A stretch of DNA of 64,000 nt from Rhizobium leucaenae USDA 9039 (lineage in GTDB: Bacteria > Pseudomonadota > Alphaproteobacteria > Rhizobiales > Rhizobiaceae): contig NZ_AUFB01000009.1 in assembly GCF_000426285.1 (NCBI RefSeq), forward strand, positions 173,787-237,786. Direction: 5' to 3'. The notes beneath the pieces are model-generated. The model made no database searches and was not told the DNA's origin. It saw only the letters and a list, made by a program, of their open reading frames with translations. Positions 26,358-35,430 of this stretch are shown one piece after another (position 1 is the stretch's first letter; each line of letters begins with the position of its first letter). The position numbers and the translations under genes were made by a program.

Positions 26358-27290
26358 ATGGATCGTATCGACGCAATGCGGGTCTTCGTCACGGCGATCG
26401 ACGAGGGCAGCCTCGCCGGGGCGGCGCGCAAGCTGAAGCGATCGCCGACTGCGATCAGCAGGGCGCTGAGTTCGCTGGAGGCGCATGTCGGGGTCGAGCT
26501 GCTGCATCGGACGACCCGCACGCTCAAGCTGAGCGAGGCCGGTCAGCGCTACGTGGCCGCATGCCGGCGGGTGCTCATCGAACTGGAGGAGGCCGATATG
26601 GTGGCCGGAGGCGAGCGGTCGTCGCCGCGCGGCACCCTCACCATTTCCGCGCCGCCAATCCTGGGCGAAGAGGTTCTACGTCCCATTCTGGATGATTTCC
26701 TCGAGCTTCATCCGAGTGTCTCCGTTCGATTTCTGATGCTGGACAGGTTCGTCAACCTCGTGGATGAGGGCGTCGATATTGCTCTTCGCATCGGCAACTT
26801 GACGGATTCGTCTCATATCTCGACGCGGATCGGCGGCGACGTCAGGCGCGTCGTCGTCGCATCTCCCCGCTATCTTGCCGGCAATCCGGATATCGTCGAG
26901 CCGTCCGATCTCACCAAACATCATATCGTGGCTTTCAGCAATTTCGGGCTCGATTCCTGGAGCTTCACGCCGGCAAAAGGATCGCCAATTCCGAGAACAG
27001 TGCATTTCACGCCTCGGTACATCGTGAACAGCGTGCGCGCCGCGGCAGCATCGGCCGCGGCGGGCATCGGTTTGACGCGGCTTTATTCCTATCATGTCGC
27101 GGAATATGTCCGGGACGGGCGGCTGAAGATCGTGCTTGCCGACGCGGAGCATCCCGCGCTTCCAGTTCATTTGCTCTCGCCACAGGGCCGCATGTCCGTG
27201 CCAAAGGTGCGCGCCTTCGTCGATTATGCCGTGCCTCGTCTGCGCGTCGAACTCAATCGTATAGCAAGAGAAGCAGGCTCCTTGGCCTGA
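26358..27290 (+). CDS. LysR family transcriptional regulator
   Basis: A 310-residue regulator. The N-terminal winged helix-turn-helix (about 1-60) shows MDRIDAMRVFVTAIDEGSLAGAARKLKRSPTAISRA-type residues in the expected order, then LHRTTRTLKLSEAGQRY. The effector-binding domain (about 90-300) has PILDDFLELHPSVSVRF and RIGGDVRRVVVASPRYL. It is followed on the same strand by an SDR gene 140 bases away. The effector is unknown. LysR proteins usually act on adjacent genes, so the SDR/tautomerase/DJ-1 group downstream is a reasonable target set. Confidence 0.92.
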   Translation: MDRIDAMRVFVTAIDEGSLAGAARKLKRSPTAISRALSSLEAHVGVELLHRTTRTLKLSEAGQRYVAACRRVLIELEEADMVAGGERSSPRGTLTISAPPILGEEVLRPILDDFLELHPSVSVRFLMLDRFVNLVDEGVDIALRIGNLTDSSHISTRIGGDVRRVVVASPRYLAGNPDIVEPSDLTKHHIVAFSNFGLDSWSFTPAKGSPIPRTVHFTPRYIVNSVRAAAASAAAGIGLTRLYSYHVAEYVRDGRLKIVLADAEHPALPVHLLSPQGRMSVPKVRAFVDYAVPRLRVELNRIAREAGSLA

Positions 27291-27430
27291 TTATGCCGAT
27301 ATACGGATGACTGTCTGCCAAAGTCCGGCAATTCTCCCGAATGGCGGATGCATCTAAATCAGTAGCACCAACGCCTACGGCGTCGGGCGGCCCGAAACCT
27401 TCGGCCGCTGCACTTGAAAGGATGCACATC

Positions 27431-28144
27431 ATGAGCAATCAACAGAAAGTCGCCATCATCACCGGAGCATCGCAGGGGATCGGCGAAGCGCTCGTTCGGG
27501 CCTACCGTGATCGCAACTATCGTGTCGTCGCCACTTCCCGGTCGATCAAGGCCAGCTCGGACACAGGCGTCCATGCGGTGGACGGCGATATTGCCGACCC
27601 GAAAACCGCCGAGCGAGTGGTGCGCGAGGCACTCGAACACTTCGGCCGCATCGACACGCTGGTCAACAATGCCGGCGTCTTCCTTGCCAAGCCGTTCATC
27701 GAATTCACTCAGCAGGATTTCGACCATAATATGAGCGTGAATGTCGCCGGTTTCTTCCACATCACGCAGCGCGTTGCCGCGGAAATGCTGAAGCAAGGCT
27801 CCGGCCACATCGTCAACATCACGACGAGCCTGGTCAATCAGCCGATTGCCGGCGTGCCGGCCGCGCTCGCCTCTTTGACCAAGGGCGGCCTCAGCTCGGT
27901 CACCCAGGAACTGGCGATAGAGTTCGCGAAAACCGGCGTTCGGGTGAATGCCGTATCGCCAGGGATCATCAAGACGCCGATGCATTCGCCGGAAACGCAC
28001 GAGGCTCTGTCAGGGCTGCATCCAGTCGGCCGGATGGGGGAGATCCGTGATATCGTCGATGCCGTGCTTTATCTCGAGACCGCGAATTTCGTAACGGGCG
28101 AAATCCTTCACGTCGACGGCGGTCAAAATGCAGGACGCTGGTAA
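27431..28144 (+). CDS. Short-chain dehydrogenase/reductase (SDR)
   Basis: A 237-residue classical SDR. I start it at ATG 27431 with AAAGGA upstream; longer in-frame starts at 27341 and 27422 add a Pro/Ala-rich non-conserved leader. The NAD(P)-binding TGASQGIG is near residue 12, followed by NNAG (VNNAGVFL). The catalytic Ser lies in VNITTSLVNQ, and in the YxxxK position there is LASLTKGGLSS. The usual tyrosine is therefore not obvious, since ALASLTKG aligns where YxASK is expected. A C-terminal FVTGEILHVDGGQNAG block is present. The missing Tyr makes activity uncertain. Confidence 0.85.
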   Translation: MSNQQKVAIITGASQGIGEALVRAYRDRNYRVVATSRSIKASSDTGVHAVDGDIADPKTAERVVREALEHFGRIDTLVNNAGVFLAKPFIEFTQQDFDHNMSVNVAGFFHITQRVAAEMLKQGSGHIVNITTSLVNQPIAGVPAALASLTKGGLSSVTQELAIEFAKTGVRVNAVSPGIIKTPMHSPETHEALSGLHPVGRMGEIRDIVDAVLYLETANFVTGEILHVDGGQNAGRW

Positions 28145-28229
28145 CGGCAATATTGAAGCGGAGAAGCGCGATCAACTCGGGTGCCGTCGCCTAATAGTCC
28201 TCGGTTGCAAGTCTTAAAAGGAGATTGTC

Positions 28230-28469
28230 ATGCCCATCGTTACTGTACAGGTTACCCGTGAAGGAACGAGTCCCGACCGCAACTCGGTCACCGCGGAAGA
28301 GAAAGCTGCCATCATTGCCGGTGTCAGCCAGCTTTTGCTCGACGTATTGAACAAGCCTCTGGAATCCACCTATGTCGTTATCGAAGAAGTGGATTTGGAC
28401 AATTGGGGCTGGGGCGGTGTTCCGACGGCGGAATATCGAAAGCAGCGCGCCGCGGGGGCAAAAACCTGA
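28230..28469 (+). CDS. 4-oxalocrotonate tautomerase-like protein
   Basis: A 79-residue member of the tautomerase superfamily. After removal of Met1 the catalytic N-terminal proline is exposed (MPIVTVQVTREG). The helix AEEKAAIIAGVSQLLLDVLNKP and strand STYVVIEEVDLDNWGWGG match the family. AAAGGAG lies at a good distance from the ATG. It is 85 bases after the SDR gene on the same strand. Members act on keto-enol substrates in aromatic degradation or as promiscuous tautomerases; the physiological substrate is unknown. Confidence 0.9.
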   Translation: MPIVTVQVTREGTSPDRNSVTAEEKAAIIAGVSQLLLDVLNKPLESTYVVIEEVDLDNWGWGGVPTAEYRKQRAAGAKT

Positions 28470-28801
28470 GCTGCAGGCTTCCGCCGTTGACGGCGGACAG
28501 TTGATGGCTAGCGTGCTTGGAATGGCGGGCGGCGCTCTCTGCGTCGCCGCCGGAGCTCGCTGCGAAGGGAAGGCAGCTTAGGTGGGCGCAAGAATATATG
28601 CGAGATAGTCGTACAATAGAATGCTTGCCAGGTTTGGTTCATCATCGTAGCGTTGGCGCGTAATTTATTCGCAGCCGCATAATTACGCATTGTCCCAAGC
28701 ATCTATCCCTGTCGGCGTATCGAGCCGACGCGCTTACCGCACGCTTTCGCAGCCGACAGAACATCACGATATCCGGTAAATCCAAATCAGGAGTAATGCT
28801 G
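28470..28801. other. Intergenic region, tautomerase / DJ-1-like gene
   Basis: About 330 bases without a supported gene. Short open frames exist on both strands but none has a ribosome-binding site or recognisable motif. The region just before 28802 is A/T-richer and is the likely promoter for the DJ-1-like gene. Confidence 0.4.
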
Positions 28802-29476
28802 ATGAGCAGGATTTTGATTGTGCTGACCTCGCATGACCAGCTTGGCAATACAGGAAGAAAGACGGGCTTTTGGCTGGAGGAGTTCGCGGCCCCTTATTAC
28901 GTCTTCAAGGACGCCGGTGCGCAGATCACGGTGGCATCCCCCAAGGGTGGGCAGCCGCCGATCGATCCCAAAAGTGATGAGCCCGAAAATCAAACGCCGG
29001 CGATGACGCGTTTCAAGTCCGATAAGGCAGCCCAAGCCGTGTTGGCCGATACCGTCAAGCTCGCGAGCGTCAACGCTGCCGACTTCGACACCGTTTTTTA
29101 TCCCGGTGGCCACGGTCCCATGTGGGACCTGGCGGAAGACAAGAAATCCATTTCTCTGATCGAAGATTTCTACAATTCGGGCAAGCCGGTTGCCGCCGTG
29201 TGCCACGCACCCGGAGTCCTCCGTCACGTGCAATATCAGGGGCAGCCCTTGGTCAAAGGCAAGCGCGTCACAGGGTTTACGGATAGTGAGGAGGAGGCGG
29301 TCCATCTAACCTCCGTTGTTCCCTTCCTCGTGGAGGATGAGCTGAAACGCCTTGGCGGCAAGTACGAGAAGGTCGCCGACTGGCAAAGCTTTGCCATTAC
29401 CGATGGCCGACTGGTAACCGGCCAGAATCCGGCATCCTCGACGGCAGCGGCTCAGGCGTTGTTGAAGCTGCTTTGA
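28802..29476 (+). CDS. DJ-1/PfpI-type class I glutamine amidotransferase-like protein
   Basis: A 224-residue protein of the DJ-1/PfpI superfamily, close to Hsp31/glyoxalase III-like proteins. I chose ATG 28802 because AGGAG is eight bases upstream, whereas the ATG at 28796 is too close to it. It shows TGFWLEEFAAPYYVF, the YPGGHGPMWDL loop, and the nucleophile elbow AAVCHAPGVL with Cys at about residue 139. Near the C-terminus, DGRLVTGQNPASS is present. Members remove methylglyoxal adducts or act as chaperones. It closes the LysR-SDR-tautomerase group. Confidence 0.9.
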   Translation: MSRILIVLTSHDQLGNTGRKTGFWLEEFAAPYYVFKDAGAQITVASPKGGQPPIDPKSDEPENQTPAMTRFKSDKAAQAVLADTVKLASVNAADFDTVFYPGGHGPMWDLAEDKKSISLIEDFYNSGKPVAAVCHAPGVLRHVQYQGQPLVKGKRVTGFTDSEEEAVHLTSVVPFLVEDELKRLGGKYEKVADWQSFAITDGRLVTGQNPASSTAAAQALLKLL

Positions 29477-29503
29477 CGATCGGCGAATCGACGAGGCAAT
29501 CGG

Positions 29504-29540
29504 GAGGGGTTCAGCTTTTCATGGAAACGCCGAACCCCTC
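29504..29540. terminator. Possible bidirectional terminator
   Basis: GAGGGGTTC (29504-29512) pairs with GAACCCCTC (29532-29540) across a 19-base loop. It lies between the convergent DJ-1-like and TPR genes. There is only a weak T-rich tail on the plus strand. Confidence 0.5.
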
Positions 29541-29573
29541 TATCATTTGGCCAGCAAACTTGTGTTGCCAAAA

Positions 29574-31922
29574 TCAGTCGCCGGGTCTCGGATGTGTTGC
29601 GAGCCTCAGATCATTAAGCCCGCGATTTCCGTCTTTGTTACCGGTTGCGGCCACCGCGGTGAATATCCGCTCGGCATCGTCGTACATTTTCAGATTGAGA
29701 TAGCAGTAACCACGCAGAACCATAAGATCGATGCGTTCCTGCTGCAGTTGCGCGCGTTGATCCAGATAGATCAGAGTTTCTTGATAGCGCTTGGCGGAGA
29801 ATGCCGTAAGCGCGCGATCGGCCAGGATAGCAACCTGCAACTCGGCGGCACGTTGGCGGCTGAGAGGAGCCTTGGCAGCGGCAACCGCCGCATTGTTCGC
29901 GAGGCCTGCCCGCAGGTAGGCGAGGCTTTGCCCGTAGGCTGCGTCTTCGCGCGTCTTGCCGGCGGAGCTGTTTAACGCGACCTCGAAGGCTTCGATCGCT
30001 TCCATCGGACGGTTGAGGTCCATGAGGCACCAGCCGCGGGACAGAGCATTCGCCGGGTTGAGGCGCTCGGCATTGATCGTCGTGGAGCAACCCCGCGGTC
30101 CGCGTGCGCTGCGTCGAACCGTCGTGATTTGTGTTTCAGGGCCGCCATATCCTGAACGCGCGGTCGTGCGCTGACGCGTGTTGGCGTTGGTCTCGGATGG
30201 CGCCGGTGAAGTCGTGAGCGGCTGCGAGCTGGTCGGAGCAACTGCCGTTTGCGGTATCGCCTGATTTGGTGAAGGCGGTGGTGCAGCGCCGATCTGCGCT
30301 TGAGGTGTGACCTCGCCGAGCCTGGCGATACGCTCAGAACGACCCGCCCACAGGCGTTGAATTTCAGCGACACCCTGCCGGTCATTCAACTGGTTGCGGG
30401 TGATGACCAGGCCATAGGCCGAGGGTTCGTCGTCCGGCTTCCAGCGCAGGGCGGTCTCGAACCAGCGTGCCGCAGTTTGCGGCTGGTTCAGCGAGCGCGC
30501 ATACCAGCCGAATTCCTGTGCGGTCGGCACGTATTTTTGCTCGATGACTTCGGCGGCCATGCGGCTGAGCATATCTTCGCTGAGATTGGCCGGCGGCTGC
30601 AGCGCCATCACATTGGCGGTGGCCGCGAGATAGGTTGCCGTCGCGTCCTTGGAATCGTTACGCCATCTATACATGGCGTCCTCGGCTTCCTGCGGCTTGT
30701 GATCGGCGATCAGGATCAACGCCAATCCCTGCGAGGCCGAGGCGGTATCCTCCTTGCTCCGCGCTGCCCGGAACCATTTTTCCGCTTGATCGTGATTTTC
30801 CCGGCGCAGATGGTACCAACCAAGGAGCAAGGCATCGGACGCGAGACCCTGGGTCTCCGCCGCATGTTCGACTTGAGACAGGTACTCCGACGCCACGGAT
30901 AGTTTCGAATCATCGTTGCCCTCGGCAACGAAGCGCCGTGCAAGGTCCGTACGGATGCTGTCGAATTCCCGGCCGCCATTGCCGTCGGGCTTTTCCAGCG
31001 CAAGAAGATCCTGCATGGGCTGATAGGATAACAGCGCCGACGCTTTTTGGACGGTTGCGAGCCTCTCCTGGGGATTGACGCAATTCTTGAGGATATAGAC
31101 GTAAGCATCCTCGCCGCGGGCCGTCCGATTGGTTCTGATGAAGGCCTCCGCGACCCGCCACAAAATGTCGATGTCGCTGCAGGTAAGCAGGCTAGGCGTA
31201 TTGGCGCCAATGTCGACCACGGTTGCATATTGTTTGAGATCGGACGCATTGACGAGACGCGCACGCGCTTCGGCGACGTCGAGGCGCTCCAGCAAGTCGG
31301 CAGGCGGTTGCCATCCGGTTTCTGCCGCCTGACGGTCCGCGATGGCTTTGCGTAGCTCGGCATAACGGCCTTCGGAATAGAGCTGCCACATGGCTTCGAG
31401 CTGCTTGTCGCTGTTTTGCGGGACCGCCAGCGGATCGGCCGGGGGTACCCAATCCGGATAAAGCGCTTGAAGGCGGGAAATTTCTGCTTGAAGCCTGGCC
31501 TTGTCGCCGTGGCTTGCGAAATAGCGAAGGGCGCTCTCGTCGACTTTTGGGTGCGGCGCGGGCTGCGGCGTGTTCGATTGAGGCGTTGCTTGAGCAACGG
31601 CACCCGATGCATCCGGCGCCGCTTGCGCAGCGGCTGACGTATCTGGTGTCGTTTGGGCAGGGGCCGGTGGAGTGTCCGACAGAACTGCGGAAGGTGCCGT
31701 CGCCTGGATGCGATCGGCAACAGTTTTCATATCAATCGGCGGCGGGCTGAAGGCTACATCCACCGGCTTGATGCTTCCGGTCTGGGTGATCTGGCTATCC
31801 GCACGATTTTGCGCAGCCAGTCCCAATCCCTCTTCGAGGCTGCCACGGTCTTTCATCGCGATGACAAGCCCTGCCACTGCGACTGCCACGGAAACCGTAA
31901 GTAGGGAGGATTTTATAAACAC
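29574..31922 (-). CDS. bcsK: TPR protein of the cellulose operon (BcsK-like)
   Basis: A 782-residue protein with one N-terminal membrane or signal segment (about 4-23) and then a Pro/Ala/Gln/Thr-rich stretch (about 70-125). Many helical TPR-type repeats follow from about 130 to the end (for example LLGWYHLRRENHDQAEKWF, SLNQPQTAARWFETALRWKP, GWCLMDLNRPMEAIEAFEVAL). Its start overlaps the end of bcsZ by 10 bases, so it belongs to the cellulose operon. It occupies the place of bcsC but has no C-terminal outer-membrane barrel. Position and TPR content fit the BcsK described for Agrobacterium-type operons; the symbol is by context and is moderately certain. Confidence 0.75.
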   Translation of the reverse strand: MFIKSSLLTVSVAVAVAGLVIAMKDRGSLEEGLGLAAQNRADSQITQTGSIKPVDVAFSPPPIDMKTVADRIQATAPSAVLSDTPPAPAQTTPDTSAAAQAAPDASGAVAQATPQSNTPQPAPHPKVDESALRYFASHGDKARLQAEISRLQALYPDWVPPADPLAVPQNSDKQLEAMWQLYSEGRYAELRKAIADRQAAETGWQPPADLLERLDVAEARARLVNASDLKQYATVVDIGANTPSLLTCSDIDILWRVAEAFIRTNRTARGEDAYVYILKNCVNPQERLATVQKASALLSYQPMQDLLALEKPDGNGGREFDSIRTDLARRFVAEGNDDSKLSVASEYLSQVEHAAETQGLASDALLLGWYHLRRENHDQAEKWFRAARSKEDTASASQGLALILIADHKPQEAEDAMYRWRNDSKDATATYLAATANVMALQPPANLSEDMLSRMAAEVIEQKYVPTAQEFGWYARSLNQPQTAARWFETALRWKPDDEPSAYGLVITRNQLNDRQGVAEIQRLWAGRSERIARLGEVTPQAQIGAAPPPSPNQAIPQTAVAPTSSQPLTTSPAPSETNANTRQRTTARSGYGGPETQITTVRRSARGPRGCSTTINAERLNPANALSRGWCLMDLNRPMEAIEAFEVALNSSAGKTREDAAYGQSLAYLRAGLANNAAVAAAKAPLSRQRAAELQVAILADRALTAFSAKRYQETLIYLDQRAQLQQERIDLMVLRGYCYLNLKMYDDAERIFTAVAATGNKDGNRGLNDLRLATHPRPGD

Positions 31923-32962
31923 TCCGGATGTTTCTCCTCAACGAAAGCCAGGCCCAACAATTGCAGGGTCGACGGATAGTAGAGTGACGGCGCGAATTGC
32001 CGAACCGAAGCGGGCAGCTTCGCCCCGCTTGTTACACACGCCACAACATCGTTAACAATTCTATAACCCGGGTCCGTAAGTGGCTGTTTTGGCTTGCCTG
32101 TCTCCAGGTCGATCGTGGCCGGCTCATCGCCTTCGACCGTCATACCCGCCTGCAGCCGCGTCAACAGCGCCTTGTCGGAAATGCCCGCCCGCGCAAGGTA
32201 AAGCGGGACGCGAATCGCATTGTAACCGAATTCGGCATCGAAACCGTCAGCCGGTCTGGGCTTGCTGCGCAGGCTTACCCAGTCCGCGGGCAATTTTCGC
32301 GGTCCTATCTGCATCGACCGCAGTAGGGAGAGCCCGTCGTCGTTAAGTTTTTGCCATTCATCGGAAGGTACGAGCAGCGCCATAACGGGAATGGCTTCAT
32401 AGACCCAGTAGGAGGGATTGATGACGGGGCCGTCTTCCCGTTCAGCGGCTCCATAGCCTTCGATGCCGGGCAGTAGCAGCGTCCGTCCGCCAGCATGGAC
32501 GACGGCATGCGAAAGTAGCGCCTGCGCTATCGTTAGCGCCGCCTGCAGATAGTCTTTCTTGTTCCATGCCGATCCCGCCAGCGCCAGGGCATAGGCGATC
32601 AGCATATCGCCGTCGGAAGCATTGTTGGTGTCCGTCACATGGGGTGTGACGGCCGGGTCCCATTTCCAGGCGGCGAGACCATCGTCGCGCAGCAGCAGCT
32701 CGGTTCGCGTGAAATACCATATCTGTTCAAAATCGGCGGGACTGTTCGAAAGATAGGCAAGCAACAAGCCATAGCCTTGTCCTTCGCTGTGGCTGATATT
32801 GCCATTTCCGTTGTCGACGATGCGGCCGCTCGCATCGAGGAATTTCGCCTTGTAGGCAGCCCAAGCCTCGGGAGCGATGGCGGCGTGTTGTGCCGCAAGT
32901 GGCTGGCACATCGTCAAGAGAGCGATGCCGCCGGCAACCATCATGGTGCGCCAGCGCCTCAT
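31913..32962 (-). CDS. bcsZ: Endoglucanase of the cellulose operon (GH8)
   Basis: A 349-residue periplasmic cellulase. I start it at ATG 32962 (MRRWRT), which overlaps the bcsB stop as ATGA. It has a signal peptide ending near LAAQ (about 25). GH8 landmarks are the catalytic acid in HSEGQGYGLLLAY (Glu60), WKWDP, and the NASDGDMLIAYALALAG block with the second acidic residue. Later come NPSYWVYEAIPV and GYNAIRVPLYLARAG. BcsZ/CelC hydrolyses beta-1,4-glucan during synthesis and is required for proper fibril formation in Rhizobium. Length is slightly below E. coli BcsZ. Confidence 0.94.
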   Translation of the reverse strand: MRRWRTMMVAGGIALLTMCQPLAAQHAAIAPEAWAAYKAKFLDASGRIVDNGNGNISHSEGQGYGLLLAYLSNSPADFEQIWYFTRTELLLRDDGLAAWKWDPAVTPHVTDTNNASDGDMLIAYALALAGSAWNKKDYLQAALTIAQALLSHAVVHAGGRTLLLPGIEGYGAAEREDGPVINPSYWVYEAIPVMALLVPSDEWQKLNDDGLSLLRSMQIGPRKLPADWVSLRSKPRPADGFDAEFGYNAIRVPLYLARAGISDKALLTRLQAGMTVEGDEPATIDLETGKPKQPLTDPGYRIVNDVVACVTSGAKLPASVRQFAPSLYYPSTLQLLGLAFVEEKHPECL

Positions 32963-35430
32963 CCGCGTCTGCCGATCTTTGCGAGAATTCCGGACGTCGC
33001 AACGCCGATCAGCAAGAAGAGAATGATCAGCAGGAATGCGTAGGACAGGATGTTGGTCGAGAGCCAGTTCGCAGCAATCAGGCGGTAATTGGTAAATGAC
33101 CAAGGCTGAGTCATGACGAAGTCGAAGCGGCTGACGGGTACCGTCTCGACCTTTCCGGTCTTGCCCGAATAAACGGTGATGTGACCGGCAATCTTCGGCC
33201 AATCGACCTGAGACGTTATGGCTTCGGCACCGGCTCTGAGGTCCTTTGCCGAGGGTGCGGTGACGATCGTCCAGGAGGATTCACCTGTGGCGCTCGTTCC
33301 CTGGGCAATCATGAAGCTGTTGATATTCGAGGGCGTGAAGACCCGCTCGGCACCGGGCATGAACTGCAGTGAACTCAGCGAGATATCGAAATTGCGGCGC
33401 ATCCAATCCTGAAATCGTGAAATCTGGTGCTGCAACACGCCGCCGCCAATTCTCGATCGCCACTCGTCGAATGTAACTGCCGTTTCCGGCTGGCCGCCTT
33501 GCCCTGATGTGACCGGGCGCCAGGATGCCTGGCTGGCCGTCGCGATATTCATTTGCGACAAGGCGGTCGTCGGCATCTGCGAAATCGAGCCTACGAAGAT
33601 TGCATCGCGATTTCCGACGCCACTCGGTGAGGCGATCAGATCCAGGTCGATGGGATGTCCTGCGACCACCGCCATTTGCCCCAGCAATGTTGCCGTTGCC
33701 GACAAGGTATCGGTATCGGTACGGTCGATGAAAAGAGCCACCGGCATAAGACCGCGGTTGTAAGGGTAGCTCGTGCCGGCCAGCGCTGCGAGATTGGGAC
33801 GTTGGGCGACCCTGGCGAAATCCGGCATATGAAATTGGCTAGTGTCGAAAAGTGCGAAACGCGGCGTTGTGCTGGAGGTGGTGGCGGGCACGCAGGCTTG
33901 GTCTTCGTTGGTCAGCAACATCGCTTCCAGCGTCACGGTGTTGAGGCCGGGTTTGAAGTGGCGCATCGTCACGCGAATGGGCAGGTGCCTGAAAATGCCG
34001 CCACCGGTCGCGGTAATCGGCTTCGTCGTGGCGATGCTGCCATTGACATAGACGTCGATATGGCTTCCCGGCAAAACGTTTTTCGCATAGGCGGCATCAA
34101 GCAGGATGGTCGCTTCGCCATAGGCATTGGCATAAAAGTCGGACGGGATTGCCACATTGAAGCTGGTGTGGAAGCGGCGCCCGGAAAACTCCGTCGTATT
34201 GATACCCAATTGCGAGAAGGAGAGATTCGTATCCGAAAACAGGAACGGCGCATCCGGCGCGGTCCAGCGCTGGGTTACCAGCGTATCGCGGCGGACGGTC
34301 GGGTCTCGGTCTGTCGGCGAGACGATGGTATCGATTGCGCCGGAGACTGCCTGCCAGGATGGTCCGCTGATGAGAAGGATCGTCGAGCCCGTGCGTGGGT
34401 CCTTGACGAAGGTTGCCAATGCGGCGGTCTGTGCTGCAACGGGTGCCGAAAACAAGGGTTGCAGTTCGGCGGGCGTCCCGACGAGTACCGTCATCTTTCC
34501 GGGACCGGGTGGGGGTAGCGAGTCCGTGCTGAACGAGAAGGTTTCATTCGGCATTCCGCTCAACAGCGAGAGGCCCTGGGCCAGCCGCAGCAGCGGTTTT
34601 GTGGTGCCTGGCTGCGCCAGAGCCGGCACGACGAGATTGAATTCGGTCTTGCCGGCACCATCGACGCCGATTGCCCGGATTGCGTCCGTACTCGACAGTC
34701 TTTGCGCATCCTGTTCGCCAAAGCTCAGATAGGTTTTTGCCGGATCGATATCGGACCAAAGTTCGTAGGTCGATTGGATGTTGCAATCGGTGCGGTGGCG
34801 CTGTGTCGCCTCGAAGGTCACCACATTGGCGCCTGGCTGCAGCAGACCGTGCGGGATGTCGAAACTGATCGCAGAGGCGCTGTCCGGCGATCCGATCTGC
34901 TGTTGGCCGATTGGGCGATTGTTGAGAAAGATGGTCAGTTGCGAAGCCTCGGGCGCAACGACGACGGCATTCTGATAGGCGAAATTGAACTTCGCCGGAG
35001 CGGCGGCCTGTTCGGGCGTGAGATAGATCGACCAGGATTTCCGATCATATTCGCCTTGTAGTCGAAAATCTGTGAACGGCACCACATACCGCCGAAAATC
35101 AGCAGCCGCGGGCGTTGCGATAACCTGTTTTACCGCCGGAATGGTCTGTGCCGGGATGACGGGCATGGTCGCCTGCGGCGGGTCCATCTGCGGCTTGCTT
35201 GTTTTGGGTGTGGTCGCTTGCGGCGTCGCCACTTGCGGCGTGGCCACCTTTGGCGTGGTCACCTGCGGAGTGGTAGTTTGCGGTGCCGTGGGCCGCGGTA
35301 TCACGGTTTCCGGCACGATCGGCTTAGCACCTTTCGGCCGTTCGCCAGACATGTCGAAAGGCGCCGTCTGAGCATGGGCAATCGTGGCGCCAAGCAGGAA
35401 AATCAGCGCTGAAAGGAGGCTTTTCATCAA
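32959..35430 (-). CDS. bcsB: Cellulose synthase periplasmic subunit BcsB
   Basis: An 823-residue protein with a signal peptide (about 1-20), a Thr/Pro repeat region (about 30-95), then the BcsB jelly-roll and flavodoxin-like domains (FTDFRLQGEYDRKSWSIYLTPEQA, VFDIPHGLLQPGANVVTFEA-type strands, RTDCNIQSTYELWSDIDPA). A single C-terminal membrane helix (about 790-815) anchors it and completes the BcsA channel. It overlaps bcsA at its start (ATGA) and bcsZ at its end. It guides the glucan chain through the periplasm. The Thr/Pro repeat is an unusual N-terminal addition. Confidence 0.95.
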   Translation of the reverse strand: MMKSLLSALIFLLGATIAHAQTAPFDMSGERPKGAKPIVPETVIPRPTAPQTTTPQVTTPKVATPQVATPQATTPKTSKPQMDPPQATMPVIPAQTIPAVKQVIATPAAADFRRYVVPFTDFRLQGEYDRKSWSIYLTPEQAAAPAKFNFAYQNAVVVAPEASQLTIFLNNRPIGQQQIGSPDSASAISFDIPHGLLQPGANVVTFEATQRHRTDCNIQSTYELWSDIDPAKTYLSFGEQDAQRLSSTDAIRAIGVDGAGKTEFNLVVPALAQPGTTKPLLRLAQGLSLLSGMPNETFSFSTDSLPPPGPGKMTVLVGTPAELQPLFSAPVAAQTAALATFVKDPRTGSTILLISGPSWQAVSGAIDTIVSPTDRDPTVRRDTLVTQRWTAPDAPFLFSDTNLSFSQLGINTTEFSGRRFHTSFNVAIPSDFYANAYGEATILLDAAYAKNVLPGSHIDVYVNGSIATTKPITATGGGIFRHLPIRVTMRHFKPGLNTVTLEAMLLTNEDQACVPATTSSTTPRFALFDTSQFHMPDFARVAQRPNLAALAGTSYPYNRGLMPVALFIDRTDTDTLSATATLLGQMAVVAGHPIDLDLIASPSGVGNRDAIFVGSISQMPTTALSQMNIATASQASWRPVTSGQGGQPETAVTFDEWRSRIGGGVLQHQISRFQDWMRRNFDISLSSLQFMPGAERVFTPSNINSFMIAQGTSATGESSWTIVTAPSAKDLRAGAEAITSQVDWPKIAGHITVYSGKTGKVETVPVSRFDFVMTQPWSFTNYRLIAANWLSTNILSYAFLLIILFLLIGVATSGILAKIGRRG
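35207..35290 (-). repeat. Degenerate 15-base coding repeat in bcsB
   Basis: About five to six units, each encoding a variant of (V/A)(T/A)TP(Q/K), run in tandem near the N-terminus of BcsB. They read as GGCGT(C/G)GCCAC-type blocks on the plus strand. The unit length is 15 bases, so changes in copy number keep the frame. Confidence 0.65.

Noticed and set aside
26065..26376. Minus-strand frame of 103 codons between the DUF882 and LysR genes
   Set aside because: Overlaps the LysR start, lacks a ribosome-binding site and has no motif.
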